64,000 bases of DNA from Streptomyces marokkonensis (GTDB taxonomy: Bacteria; Actinomycetota; Actinomycetes; Streptomycetales; Streptomycetaceae): the NCBI RefSeq assembly GCF_008312835.1, contig NZ_VSKS01000028.1, forward strand, positions 29,668 through 93,667, given 5' to 3'. The translations under genes and the position numbers were made by a program. The notes beneath the pieces were generated by a model that was given only the letters and a program-made list of their open reading frames with translations, was not told where the DNA came from and did no database searches. Of this stretch, positions 32,373 through 40,337 are shown in pieces (position 1 is the stretch's first letter; the number at the start of each line of letters is the position of its first letter).

Positions 32373-33104
32373 TTATCCTAGGGCCGTTCCGAACAGCGTA
32401 CCCAGGGCGTACGTCACACCGGCCGCCGCGCCACCGAGGGCGAGCTGCCGCAGACCGCTGTACCACCAGCTGCGCGCCGTCACCTTGGCCACCACCGCGC
32501 CGCACAGGAAGAGGCCGAGCAGCGCCAGCAGCACGGCCGGCCACATACTGCTCGCCCCGAGCAGGTACGGCAGGACGGGCAGCAGGGCGCCCAGCGCGAA
32601 GGAGCCGAAGCTGGAGACGGCGGCGACCGTGGGCGAGGGGAGGTCGCCGGGGTCGATGCCCAGCTCCTCGCGGGCGTGGATCTCCAGCGCCTGCTCGGGG
32701 TCCCTGGACAGCTGCCGGGCGACCTCGCGGGCCAGGCCGGGCTCGACGCCGCGGGCCTCGTAGAGCGCGGCGAGTTCGGCCTCTTCGTCCTTCGGGTGCT
32801 TGCGCAGCTCACGCCGCTCGACGTCCAGCTCGGCCTCGACCAGCTCGCGCTGGGAGGCGACGGAGGTGTACTCGCCGGCCGCCATGGAGAAGGCGCCGGC
32901 GGCCAGCCCGGCGAGACCGCTGAGGACGACGGTCTGCTGGCTGACGGCACCGCCGGCGACGCCGGTCATCAGGGCGAGGTTGGAGACCAGTCCGTCCATC
33001 GCGCCGAAGACCGCGGGGCGCAGCCACCCGCCGTTCACGTCCCGGTGCGTGTGGTTGTCACGGTGCGCCTCGTGCAGCGTCGCCTCGGTCTCGATGATGG
33101 CCAT
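32373..33104 (-). CDS. VIT1/CCC1-family iron/manganese transporter
   Basis: 243 residues. LRPAVFGAMDGLVSNLALMTGVAGG is the conserved first membrane span with the transport Asp. AAGAFSMAAGEYTSVASQRELVEAE is the second span with family-typical Met and Glu residues. A cytoplasmic helical metal-binding segment (RELRKHPKDEEAELAALYEARGV) is followed by three C-terminal spans. Relatives move Fe2+ or Mn2+ out of the cytosol. The ATG at 33104 follows GGGGGA. The gene is divergent from the ADP-ribosylglycohydrolase operon. Confidence 0.92.
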   Translation of the reverse strand: MAIIETEATLHEAHRDNHTHRDVNGGWLRPAVFGAMDGLVSNLALMTGVAGGAVSQQTVVLSGLAGLAAGAFSMAAGEYTSVASQRELVEAELDVERRELRKHPKDEEAELAALYEARGVEPGLAREVARQLSRDPEQALEIHAREELGIDPGDLPSPTVAAVSSFGSFALGALLPVLPYLLGASSMWPAVLLALLGLFLCGAVVAKVTARSWWYSGLRQLALGGAAAGVTYALGTLFGTALG

Positions 33105-33150
33105 GCCTGTGTCCCCCAGAGTCTTCCTTGGACAAGTTCCATTCTTCGAC

Positions 33151-33177
33151 AACGCACAATCTACGCCGTCACATTCC
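33151..33177 (-). promoter_or_regulatory. Candidate ECF/SigR-like promoter of the VIT1-family gene
   Basis: On the minus strand GGAAT (33177-33173) and GTT (33153-33151) are separated by 19 nt, close to the GGAAT-N18/19-GTT pattern of SigR-type promoters. The start codon is about 46 nt downstream. Short motif, so only a suggestion. Confidence 0.3.
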
Positions 33178-33192
33178 CGCCCGCCAGCAAGG

Positions 33193-33211
33193 AAAGGCTG
33201 GGCTAACCTGC
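33193..33211. promoter_or_regulatory. Degenerate iron-box-like site (IdeR/DmdR type)
   Basis: The 19-mer here shares 13 positions with the consensus TTAGGTTAGGCTAACCTAA, including the continuous stretch GGCTAACCT (33201-33209). It sits between an iron-transporter-family gene and the ADP-ribosylglycohydrolase operon. Confidence 0.3.
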
Positions 33212-33365
33212 GGTTTTGCATCTTCCGCTCGTTTGTGTAGAAGGACGCGCAGATGTCGACCGGGTGACGCTGGGGCCTGCGAGGCTGCGCCGGACACCTC
33301 ACCGGGGACAGTTCCGCAAAGGGCTCCGCGCCCTGCTCGGGGCGCACCTGAGAGGAGAGCCGCGT

Positions 33366-34370
33366 ATGGCATCGACCGCCCGCATCGCCTCCGTCCCGGC
33401 GCCCGGGAACGCCCTCGGGCGCCGGGAACGGGCGCGCGGCGCGCTCCTCGGCCTGGCCGTCGGCGATGCGCTGGGCGCCCCGGCCGAGAACATGAAGCCC
33501 TCCGAGATCCGCGCGAGATGGGGCCGTATCACGGGATACGTGACCGACCGACCGGCGGGCACGGACGACACCGAGTACGCGATCTTCTCGGGCCTGCTGC
33601 TGGCCCGGCACGGCTCCGCACTCACACCGGCGCACGTCGAGGCCGCCTGGCACGAATGGATCGCGGACCGCGCCGAGGGTCCCTTCCGGGGCGCCGGCTT
33701 CAGCGAACGGGGCACGCTGGAGAACCTGCGCAGGGGACTGGCGGCGCCCATCTCCGCCCAGCACCGGCACGCCTGGAGCGACGGTCTGGCGATGCGGGCG
33801 GCGCCCCACGGGGTGTTCGCGGCGGGCCGTCCCGACGAGGCGGCGCGGCTCGCGGCGATCGACGGCTCGGTCAGCCACGACGGCGAGGGCATCTACGGCG
33901 GCCAGGCGGTCGCGGCGGGGGTCGCGGCGGCGATGGCCGGGGCGCCCGTGGTCGCGGTGGTGGCCTCGGCCCTGGCGGTGGTGCCGGAGGACTCCTGGAC
34001 CGCCCGCTCACTGCGCCGCGCCGCCACCGCGGCCCACCTCGGCGAACGCGCGGTCCGCTCCGCGGTGGTGATCGGCGGCTACCCGTGGACCGACCTGGCC
34101 CCCGAGGCGGTCGCCCTCGCCTTCGGCGCGTACGCGGCGGCGGACGGGGACTTCGCGCAGGCGGTGCTGACGGCCGTCAACATGGGCCGCGACGCCGACA
34201 CGACGGCGGCGGTGGCGGGGGCGCTGGCGGGAGCGACCCAGGGCGTCGGCGCCGTCCCCGAACGCTGGGCGGCGGCCATCGCCCCGGCCCGGGGCACCTG
34301 TCTGCCCGCCATGGCGGGCCATCACGTCCTGGACATCGCGGACCTGCTGATCCCGGAGACCTCGTCATGA
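33366..34370 (+). CDS. ADP-ribosylglycohydrolase (DraG) family protein, paralogue 1
   Basis: 334 residues. All DraG-family metal-site motifs look intact: GDALGAPAE at 33-41, GTDDTEYAI at about 65-73 and NMGRDADTTAA near residue 270. These ligate the two Mg2+ or Mn2+ ions that cleave ADP-ribose-protein bonds or related N-/O-glycosidic bonds. It is all-helical with no signal peptide. A strong GAGAGGAGAG lies just before the ATG. It is the first gene of a six-gene coupled operon, and its stop overlaps the next start (ATGA). The target is unknown; no ADP-ribosyltransferase is in the window. Confidence 0.87.
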   Translation: MASTARIASVPAPGNALGRRERARGALLGLAVGDALGAPAENMKPSEIRARWGRITGYVTDRPAGTDDTEYAIFSGLLLARHGSALTPAHVEAAWHEWIADRAEGPFRGAGFSERGTLENLRRGLAAPISAQHRHAWSDGLAMRAAPHGVFAAGRPDEAARLAAIDGSVSHDGEGIYGGQAVAAGVAAAMAGAPVVAVVASALAVVPEDSWTARSLRRAATAAHLGERAVRSAVVIGGYPWTDLAPEAVALAFGAYAAADGDFAQAVLTAVNMGRDADTTAAVAGALAGATQGVGAVPERWAAAIAPARGTCLPAMAGHHVLDIADLLIPETSS

Positions 34371-35656
34371 CCACGCAGATTCCCTCCCCCGAGTCCCCAC
34401 CCGCACCCGCACCCGCCGACGGCGCTCGGCCCCCACAAGGACCACCCGACCCCGAAACCCGCACGGGCGGTGCGGGCGGGAACATCCGGGCCGGAGGCGC
34501 AGCCGAGGCCGAACGTCCCGTCCGGCGGCCGCAGGGAAACCCGCGGGCAAGAATCGAAGGCCTCCTCCTCGGCCTGGCCGCGGGCGACGCCGCCGGCTGG
34601 CCGGCCGCCCGCCACCGCGCCGCCCGCATGCCCGAGTGGACCCGCCGCCTCACCCGTGAACTGGACACCTTCGCCGAACAGAACGCCACCACCACCCTCC
34701 CCGTACCGATCGCCCTGAACCAGCCCTCCGAACCCCTCCGCCTCGGCCCCTCCGACGACGCCGAATGGGCGGCCTTCGCCGCGGAAGCCGTGCTGCGGGC
34801 CGGCGACGAGACCGCCTTCGGCGACCTGAGCCGCGAACGCCGCACCCGCGCGGCCATCGACCTGACCTGGAACACCGTGGCCGGGGAGATCGCCGCCGCG
34901 GCGGACCGCGCCCCCGAGACGGAGTCCGCCGTGCTCCCCCTGCGCGCCCGCATCTCCGTCCGCGCCGGACTCGGCAATCTCGCCACCGGCCTGCGCCCAC
35001 CCGCCACCGGCCACGACAACCCGCACTACTTCGACGACGCGGCCTGCGTACGGGCCTGCGTGCTGGCCGTCGCGCACCCCGGTGACCCCGCGGCCGCCGC
35101 CGCCCTCGCCGAGTTCGACGCCCGCTACACCCAGGACGGCGACGGCGTGCACGGCGCCCGCGCCATGGCCGCCGCCGTCGCCCTCGCCCTGACCGGGGCG
35201 GACCCGCACGCCTGCGTGGCCGCGGCCTGCGCCGAGCTGCCCGAGGACACGGAGATCGGCCGCAACGCACGGCACGCCCTGAAGCTCGCGGCGGACGCCG
35301 GCAGCGCCTTCGCCCTCGTACCGCCGCTGGAGCACCAGATCGTCGACCACGTCTACAGCTACGGCATCGCCGCCGCCGAGACCGTCCCCGTCGCCCTCGC
35401 CCTCACCGTCGCCGCCCGGGGCCGTATCGCGGAGGCGGTACCCGCGGCGGCATGTCTGTCGCGGGTCGCGGACTCCGCCCCGGCGCTCGCCGGCGCCCTC
35501 ACCGGCGCGCTGGGCGGCGGCGCGGCGGTCCCGGCGTCGTGGCGGGAGGCCTGCCGCACGCTCTCCGGCTGCGTCCTCCCCCGGCTCACCGGAACGGACC
35601 TGGTGGAACTCGCCGGACTCCTGGAAGCGGCACAACCGGCCACGACAGGTGGATGA
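34367..35656 (+). CDS. Degenerate ADP-ribosylglycohydrolase-like protein, paralogue 2
   Basis: 429 residues. A Pro-rich, likely disordered N-terminus of about 65 residues precedes RIEGLLLGLAAGDAAGWPAARH, which aligns with the DraG GDAxG motif but lacks the usual glutamate. The TDDTE motif has become SDDAEW, and the C-terminal GRDADT metal motif is replaced by SRVADSA. The fold is probably kept while catalysis is lost or changed, so it may be a regulatory pseudo-enzyme partner of its neighbours. The ATG overlaps the upstream stop by four bases. Confidence 0.8.
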   Translation: MTTQIPSPESPPAPAPADGARPPQGPPDPETRTGGAGGNIRAGGAAEAERPVRRPQGNPRARIEGLLLGLAAGDAAGWPAARHRAARMPEWTRRLTRELDTFAEQNATTTLPVPIALNQPSEPLRLGPSDDAEWAAFAAEAVLRAGDETAFGDLSRERRTRAAIDLTWNTVAGEIAAAADRAPETESAVLPLRARISVRAGLGNLATGLRPPATGHDNPHYFDDAACVRACVLAVAHPGDPAAAAALAEFDARYTQDGDGVHGARAMAAAVALALTGADPHACVAAACAELPEDTEIGRNARHALKLAADAGSAFALVPPLEHQIVDHVYSYGIAAAETVPVALALTVAARGRIAEAVPAAACLSRVADSAPALAGALTGALGGGAAVPASWREACRTLSGCVLPRLTGTDLVELAGLLEAAQPATTGG

Positions 35657-35663
35657 TTCGGGC

Positions 35664-36845
35664 ATGACGCGCGAAAAGGCAGAAAAGTCCGGCCGGGGCC
35701 TGCCCCTGGACGAGCGGATCACCGGCGCCCTCGTGGGGGCCGCGGTCGGCGACGCCCTGGGCGGACCGGTCGAGGGCTACTCCCCCGAGCAGATCGTCGA
35801 GCGCCACGGCGGACGCGTGCACGGCGTCGTCGGCCCGTGGAACGGCGAAGCGTGGCGCACCGCCCGGCCCATCGCGCCGTACCACAAGGGCGACGGCCAC
35901 GTCACCGACGACACCCTGATGACCCACGCGCTGGTCCGGGTGTACGCGACGGTCCGCGACCACCTGGACGCTTACGCCGTCGCCGACCACCTGGTCCCGG
36001 ACCTGATGACGAACCCGCGCTGGATCCCGGAGCTGGAGGCGGAGGCGATCTTGCTGCACCGGATCTTCCTCGCGGAGAAGTGGCTCGTGGCCCGCCTGCA
36101 CTACGGGCACATCGACCCGCGTGAGGCCGGTGTCGGCAACATCGTCAACTGCGGGGCCGCGATGTACATGGCGCCGGTCGGGCTGGTCAACGCCGCCCAC
36201 CCGGCCGCCGCCTACGCCGAGGCGCTGGACGTCGCGGGCGCCCACCAGTCGTCGTACGGCAGGGAGGCGGCCGGCGTCTTCGCGGCGGCCGTGGCGGCGG
36301 CGTGCGCGCCGGGCGCGACCGCGGACTCGGTGGTCGGCGCGTGCCTGTCGCTGGCGAAGGACGGCACGCGGGCGGCGATCGAGAAGGTCTGCGAAACGGC
36401 CGCGCGGTACACGGACACCGAGTCGGCGCTGCGCCCGCTGCGGGAGGCGGTGACCCCGTACGACACGGTGGGCCCCGACTACCGTGCCCCCTCCCTGGGC
36501 GCCCGGCGCCCGTCCCGGCTGCACGCCGTCGAGGAGCTCCCGGTCGCGCTGGGCATGGTGGTCGTGGCGGGCGGCGACTTCCGGCACGCGGTGCTGGGCG
36601 CCGTGAACTACGGCCGCGACTGCGACTCCATCGCCACGATGGCCGGCGCCGTGACCGGCGCCCTCGGCTCACCGGTCCCCGAGGACTGGGCCAAGACGGT
36701 GGCGGAGGCCAGCCGCCTCGACCTGTGGGAACCGGCGGCCGCGCTCACCGCCGTGGCCCGCGAGATCTTCGCACGCGACGTGGACCGCCGCCGCGCACAC
36801 GAGGACGCGTTCGGGAGGCTGGAGGGCCCGGAATGCTGCGGCTGA
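35664..36845 (+). CDS. ADP-ribosylglycohydrolase (DraG) family protein, paralogue 3
   Basis: 393 residues. Motifs are intact: ITGALVGAAVGDALGGPVEG (20-38), HVTDDTLMTH (79-88) and NYGRDCDSIATMAGAVTGAL toward the C-terminus. An insert of about 100 residues between the first and second halves (LEAEAILLHRIFLAEKW, GVGNIVNCGAAMYM) resembles longer family members that act on ADP-ribose or nucleoside-like substrates. ATG 35664 is preferred; an in-frame GTG at 35649 would overlap the previous gene. The next gene starts inside its 3' end. Confidence 0.86.
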   Translation: MTREKAEKSGRGLPLDERITGALVGAAVGDALGGPVEGYSPEQIVERHGGRVHGVVGPWNGEAWRTARPIAPYHKGDGHVTDDTLMTHALVRVYATVRDHLDAYAVADHLVPDLMTNPRWIPELEAEAILLHRIFLAEKWLVARLHYGHIDPREAGVGNIVNCGAAMYMAPVGLVNAAHPAAAYAEALDVAGAHQSSYGREAAGVFAAAVAAACAPGATADSVVGACLSLAKDGTRAAIEKVCETAARYTDTESALRPLREAVTPYDTVGPDYRAPSLGARRPSRLHAVEELPVALGMVVVAGGDFRHAVLGAVNYGRDCDSIATMAGAVTGALGSPVPEDWAKTVAEASRLDLWEPAAALTAVAREIFARDVDRRRAHEDAFGRLEGPECCG

Positions 36846-38209
36846 CCTGGGTGCAGCCGGAGGACCTGATCGGCCACGAGCTGCGCCAGGCGGCCCAGGA
36901 CGGCCGGGAACCCTCGGCCGTCGCCGCCCGCTGGCGAGCGGCGGGCGGTCCCGAGGCCCCCCTCACCGCGGGCGCCTCCCCCACACCGGCCTCCCCCTAC
37001 CTCCGCCTCCTGGCCACGGACCTCCTGGACGAACTGGCCGACCTCCCCAGCACCCTGGCGGACGCGGAACCGACCGACCTCACCACCATCAGGTCCCTGT
37101 GCCCCGACTGGCCCGGCTCCGGTGCGGGCGGTCGTGCCAGGGCGGCGCACCCCGCCGCCCTGGAAGCCGCCTGGCTCGGCAGAGCGGTCGGCTGCCTCCT
37201 GGGCAAACCGGTGGAGAAGCTCCCCCTCACCGGCATCCGCGACCTGGCCCGTGCCACCGGCAACTGGCCCCTGACCACGTACTTCACCGCCCGCGGCGTC
37301 CCCGAGGACCTCCTCACCCGCCACCCCTGGAACCGCCGCTCCGCGACCACCTCCCTCGCCGAGAACATCGACGGCATGCCCGAGGACGACGACCTCAACT
37401 ACCCCCTGCTCGCCCTCCTCGTCCTGCGACGCCACGGCCGCGCCTTCACCACCGCCGACGTGGCCCGCGTCTGGCTCGACGAACTCCCCGCCGGCCGTAC
37501 CTTCACCGCCGAACGCGTCGCCTACCGCAATCTCCTCAGCGGCCTGGAACCCCCGCGGACCGCCCGCCACCACAACCCCTTCCGCGAGTGGATCGGCGCC
37601 CTGATCCGAGCGGACGTGCACGGCTGGACCAACCCCGGCGACCCGGCCGCCGCCGCCGAGCAGGCACACCGCGACGCCACCCTCACCCACACCGCCAACG
37701 GCGTCTACGCGGCGATGTTCACGGCGGCCGTCATCGCCGTCGCCGCCGCCCCCGACGGGGCCCACGACGTCCACGCCTGTCTGCGCGCCGGCCTCGGTGT
37801 CGTCCCGCCCCGCTCCCGGCTCGCCCGCGCCGTCCGGCACGCCATCCAACTGGCACGCGAGCACGCGGACTTCGCCACCGTCGTCGACCTGCTGCACGAC
37901 ACCCACGCCGCCACCCACCACTGGGTGCACGCCGTCCCCAACACCGCGCTGATCGCCGCCGCCCTCACCCACGCCGACGGCGACTTCACCGGCTCCGTGT
38001 GCCGCGCGGTCTCGGGCGGCTGGGACACCGACTCCAACGGCGCGACCGCCGGCAGCGTCGCCGGCCTGCTCGCGGGTTCGCCCCGGGCGCTCCCCGAACG
38101 CTGGACGGCCCCGCTGAAGAACCGGCTGGCCACGTCCGTCGCCGACTTCAACGGTTCCGGTTTCGACAGCCTGGCCCGTCTGACCCACCTGGAGGCCTCC
38201 CGCCCATGA
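36833..38209 (+). CDS. ADP-ribosylglycohydrolase (DraG) family protein, paralogue 4
   Basis: 458 residues. About 105 N-terminal residues without recognised domains (LRLTWVQPEDLIGHELRQA) precede a variant DraG domain: AAWLGRAVGCLLGKPVEKL at 112-130, MPEDDDLNYP in place of TDDT, and SGGWDTDSNGATAGSVAG near the C-terminus. The WDTDSN form is typical of a separate DraG subfamily, so a different substrate from paralogues 1 and 3 is likely. GGAGGG lies 6 nt before the ATG, which overlaps the previous gene by 13 nt. The stop overlaps the CoA-transferase start. Confidence 0.84.
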   Translation: MLRLTWVQPEDLIGHELRQAAQDGREPSAVAARWRAAGGPEAPLTAGASPTPASPYLRLLATDLLDELADLPSTLADAEPTDLTTIRSLCPDWPGSGAGGRARAAHPAALEAAWLGRAVGCLLGKPVEKLPLTGIRDLARATGNWPLTTYFTARGVPEDLLTRHPWNRRSATTSLAENIDGMPEDDDLNYPLLALLVLRRHGRAFTTADVARVWLDELPAGRTFTAERVAYRNLLSGLEPPRTARHHNPFREWIGALIRADVHGWTNPGDPAAAAEQAHRDATLTHTANGVYAAMFTAAVIAVAAAPDGAHDVHACLRAGLGVVPPRSRLARAVRHAIQLAREHADFATVVDLLHDTHAATHHWVHAVPNTALIAAALTHADGDFTGSVCRAVSGGWDTDSNGATAGSVAGLLAGSPRALPERWTAPLKNRLATSVADFNGSGFDSLARLTHLEASRP

Positions 38210-39435
38210 CGCCCTCCGACCCGGCCACCGCCCCGCCGCCCGCACCCGGCGGCCCCCCGCTCACCGGCCTGCGCGTGCTGGACCTGGCCACCCTCTTCGC
38301 CGGACCGCTCGCCGCCACCATGCTCGGCGACTTCGGCGCGGAGGTCGTGAAGGTCGAACATCCGAGGAAGCCGGACCCCTCCCGGGGCCACGGCCCGTCG
38401 AAGGACGGCATCGGCCTGTGGTGGAAGGTGCTCGGCCGCAACAAGCACACCATCACCCTCGACCTGTCCAAGCCGGGCGGCCGTGCCACCCTCCTGCGCC
38501 TGGCCGGGACCGCCGACGTCGTGATCGAGAACTTCCGCCCCGGCACCCTGGAGAAGTGGGACCTGGGCTGGCCCGAACTGTCCGCGGTCAATCCCAGGCT
38601 GATCCTGGTCCGGGTCACCGGGTTCGGCCAGTTCGGCCCGTACGCGCACCGCCCGGGGTTCGGCACCCTCGCCGAGGCCATGAGCGGCTTCGCCGCGATC
38701 ACCGGCGAACCGGACGCGCCGCCGACCCTTCCGCCGTTCGGCCTCGCGGACTCCATCGCGGGCCTGACCACGGCGTACGCGGTCATGACCGCCCTCGCCG
38801 GCCGCGACCGCACGGGAGAGGGCCAGGTCGTCGACATGGCCCTGATCGAGCCGATCCTGACCGCGCTCGGGCCCCAGCCGACCTGGTACGACCAGCTCGG
38901 TCACGTCCAGCCCCGCACCGGCAACCGCTCCCAGAACAACGCCCCGCGCGGCACGTACCTCACCGCCGACGGCACCTGGGTCGCCGTCTCCACCTCGGCC
39001 CAGTCGATCGCCGAGCGCGTGATGGTGCTGGTGGGGCGGCCGGACCTGATCGACGAGCCCTGGTTCGCCACCGGCGAGGACCGGGCCCGGCACGCGGACG
39101 TCCTGGACGAGGCGGTCGGCGGCTGGATCGCCCGGCGCAGCCGCGCCGACGTCCTGGCCGCCTTCGAGAAGGCGGAGGCGGCCGTCGCCCCCGTCCAGGA
39201 CGTACGGGACGTCATGGCGGACCCGCAGTACCAGGCGCTGGACACGATCACCACGGTCGACGACCCGGAGCTGGGCCCGCTGCGCATGCAGAACGTCCTC
39301 TTCCGGCTCTCCGGCACCCCGGGCGGGATCCGCTGGGCGGGCCGCCCGCACGGCGCGGACACCGAGGAGGTCCTGACCGGTCTTGGCCTCACCCCGGCCG
39401 ACCTCGCGGAGCTGCGCGCGGAGGGCGCCCTGTGA
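38206..39435 (+). CDS. CaiB/BaiF family (class III) CoA-transferase
   Basis: 409 residues. LTGLRVLDLATLFAGPLAATMLGDFGAEVVKVEHP is the family N-terminus. RNKHTITLDLSKPGGR, ADVVIENFRPGTLEKWDL and GFGQFGPYAHRPGF follow the formyl-CoA transferase pattern. Asp210 in GEGQVVDMAL is the likely catalytic residue that carries the acyl-CoA anhydride. It would move CoA between carboxylic acids; the acids are not identifiable. It is coupled by ATGA to the DraG paralogue upstream and by GTGA to the CitE-like gene downstream. Confidence 0.9.
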   Translation: MTPSDPATAPPPAPGGPPLTGLRVLDLATLFAGPLAATMLGDFGAEVVKVEHPRKPDPSRGHGPSKDGIGLWWKVLGRNKHTITLDLSKPGGRATLLRLAGTADVVIENFRPGTLEKWDLGWPELSAVNPRLILVRVTGFGQFGPYAHRPGFGTLAEAMSGFAAITGEPDAPPTLPPFGLADSIAGLTTAYAVMTALAGRDRTGEGQVVDMALIEPILTALGPQPTWYDQLGHVQPRTGNRSQNNAPRGTYLTADGTWVAVSTSAQSIAERVMVLVGRPDLIDEPWFATGEDRARHADVLDEAVGGWIARRSRADVLAAFEKAEAAVAPVQDVRDVMADPQYQALDTITTVDDPELGPLRMQNVLFRLSGTPGGIRWAGRPHGADTEEVLTGLGLTPADLAELRAEGAL

Positions 39436-40262
39436 CGGGCTTCCCTCTGACCTGGCTGTACGTCCCGGGCGACCGTCCCGCCGTCGTCGCGAAGGCGCTC
39501 GCCTCCGGGGCCGACGTGGTGGTGATCGACCTGGAGGACGCGGTCGCGCCCGACCGCAAGGCCTACGCCCGGTCGGCCACCGCCGAGCTGCTGCGCGACC
39601 GCCAGCCGGTCCCGGTCCACGTCCGCGTCAACGCCCTGTCCGGTCCGTGGGCCGTTGCGGACCTCGCGGCCGTCGCCCACGCCCCCGGTCTGTCGGGCCT
39701 GCGGCTGCCCAAGGTGGCGTCGCCGGCCGACGTGGTACGCGTCGCGCGCCGGACGGTGTCCGCGCACGGCGGCGCGCTGCCGCTGTACGCCCTGCTGGAG
39801 ACGGCCCTCGGCATCGAGCGCGCCCACGCGGTGGCCACCGCCCACCCGTCCCTGCGCGGCATCGCCATCGGGGAGGCGGACCTGCGGGCCGACCTGGGGG
39901 TACGTGACGACGCCGGCCTCGACTGGTCCCGCTCCCGGGTGGTCGTCGCCGCGCGGGCGGCGGGCCTGGCCCCGCCCACCCAGTCCGTCCACCCGGACAT
40001 CCGGGACCTGGACGGCCTGACGGCCTCCTGCGTCCGGGGCCGCGCCCTGGGCTTCCTGGGCCGCGCCGCGATCCACCCGCGCCAGCTCCCGGTCATCGAG
40101 CGGGCCTACCTGCCCACCAAGGAGGAGATCGAACAGGCGGAGACGATCCTCAAGGCAGCGGCCACCACCCCGGGCGCCCAGGCCCTTCCCGACGGCACGT
40201 TCATCGACACGGCGGTGGTGACGGCGGCCCACCGCACCCTGTCCCTGGCCCGCCGGACCTGA
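39432..40262 (+). CDS. CitE-like (HpcH/HpaI) acyl-CoA lyase
   Basis: 276 residues. WLYVPGDRPAVVAKAL, ADVVVIDLEDAVAPDRK, PLYALLETALGIERA and AIGEADLRADLGV are the conserved blocks of the CitE/malyl-CoA lyase TIM-barrel family; the Glu and Asp in the last two bind Mg2+. Next to a CoA-transferase it suggests a path in which a hydroxy-acid is activated to its CoA ester and then split, in the manner of citramalyl- or malyl-CoA lyases. That pathway is inference. Its stop is followed by a strong terminator, so it ends the operon. Confidence 0.88.
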   Translation: MTGFPLTWLYVPGDRPAVVAKALASGADVVVIDLEDAVAPDRKAYARSATAELLRDRQPVPVHVRVNALSGPWAVADLAAVAHAPGLSGLRLPKVASPADVVRVARRTVSAHGGALPLYALLETALGIERAHAVATAHPSLRGIAIGEADLRADLGVRDDAGLDWSRSRVVVAARAAGLAPPTQSVHPDIRDLDGLTASCVRGRALGFLGRAAIHPRQLPVIERAYLPTKEEIEQAETILKAAATTPGAQALPDGTFIDTAVVTAAHRTLSLARRT

Positions 40263-40283
40263 GCCCCTTCGCAGCCGCGCGAC

Positions 40284-40323
40284 ACGATGAGGGCGCCCGG
40301 AAGAATCCGGGCGCCCTCATCGT
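40284..40323. terminator. Strong bidirectional terminator between the DraG operon and lgt
   Basis: A perfect 17-bp stem (40284-40300 with 40307-40323; arms ACGATGAGGGCGCCCGG and its complement) closes on an AAGAAT loop. It lies 21 nt past the CitE-like stop and 14 nt beyond the lgt stop, and so separates convergent operons. Confidence 0.9.
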
Positions 40324-40337
40324 CGTACGGCGAGCCG

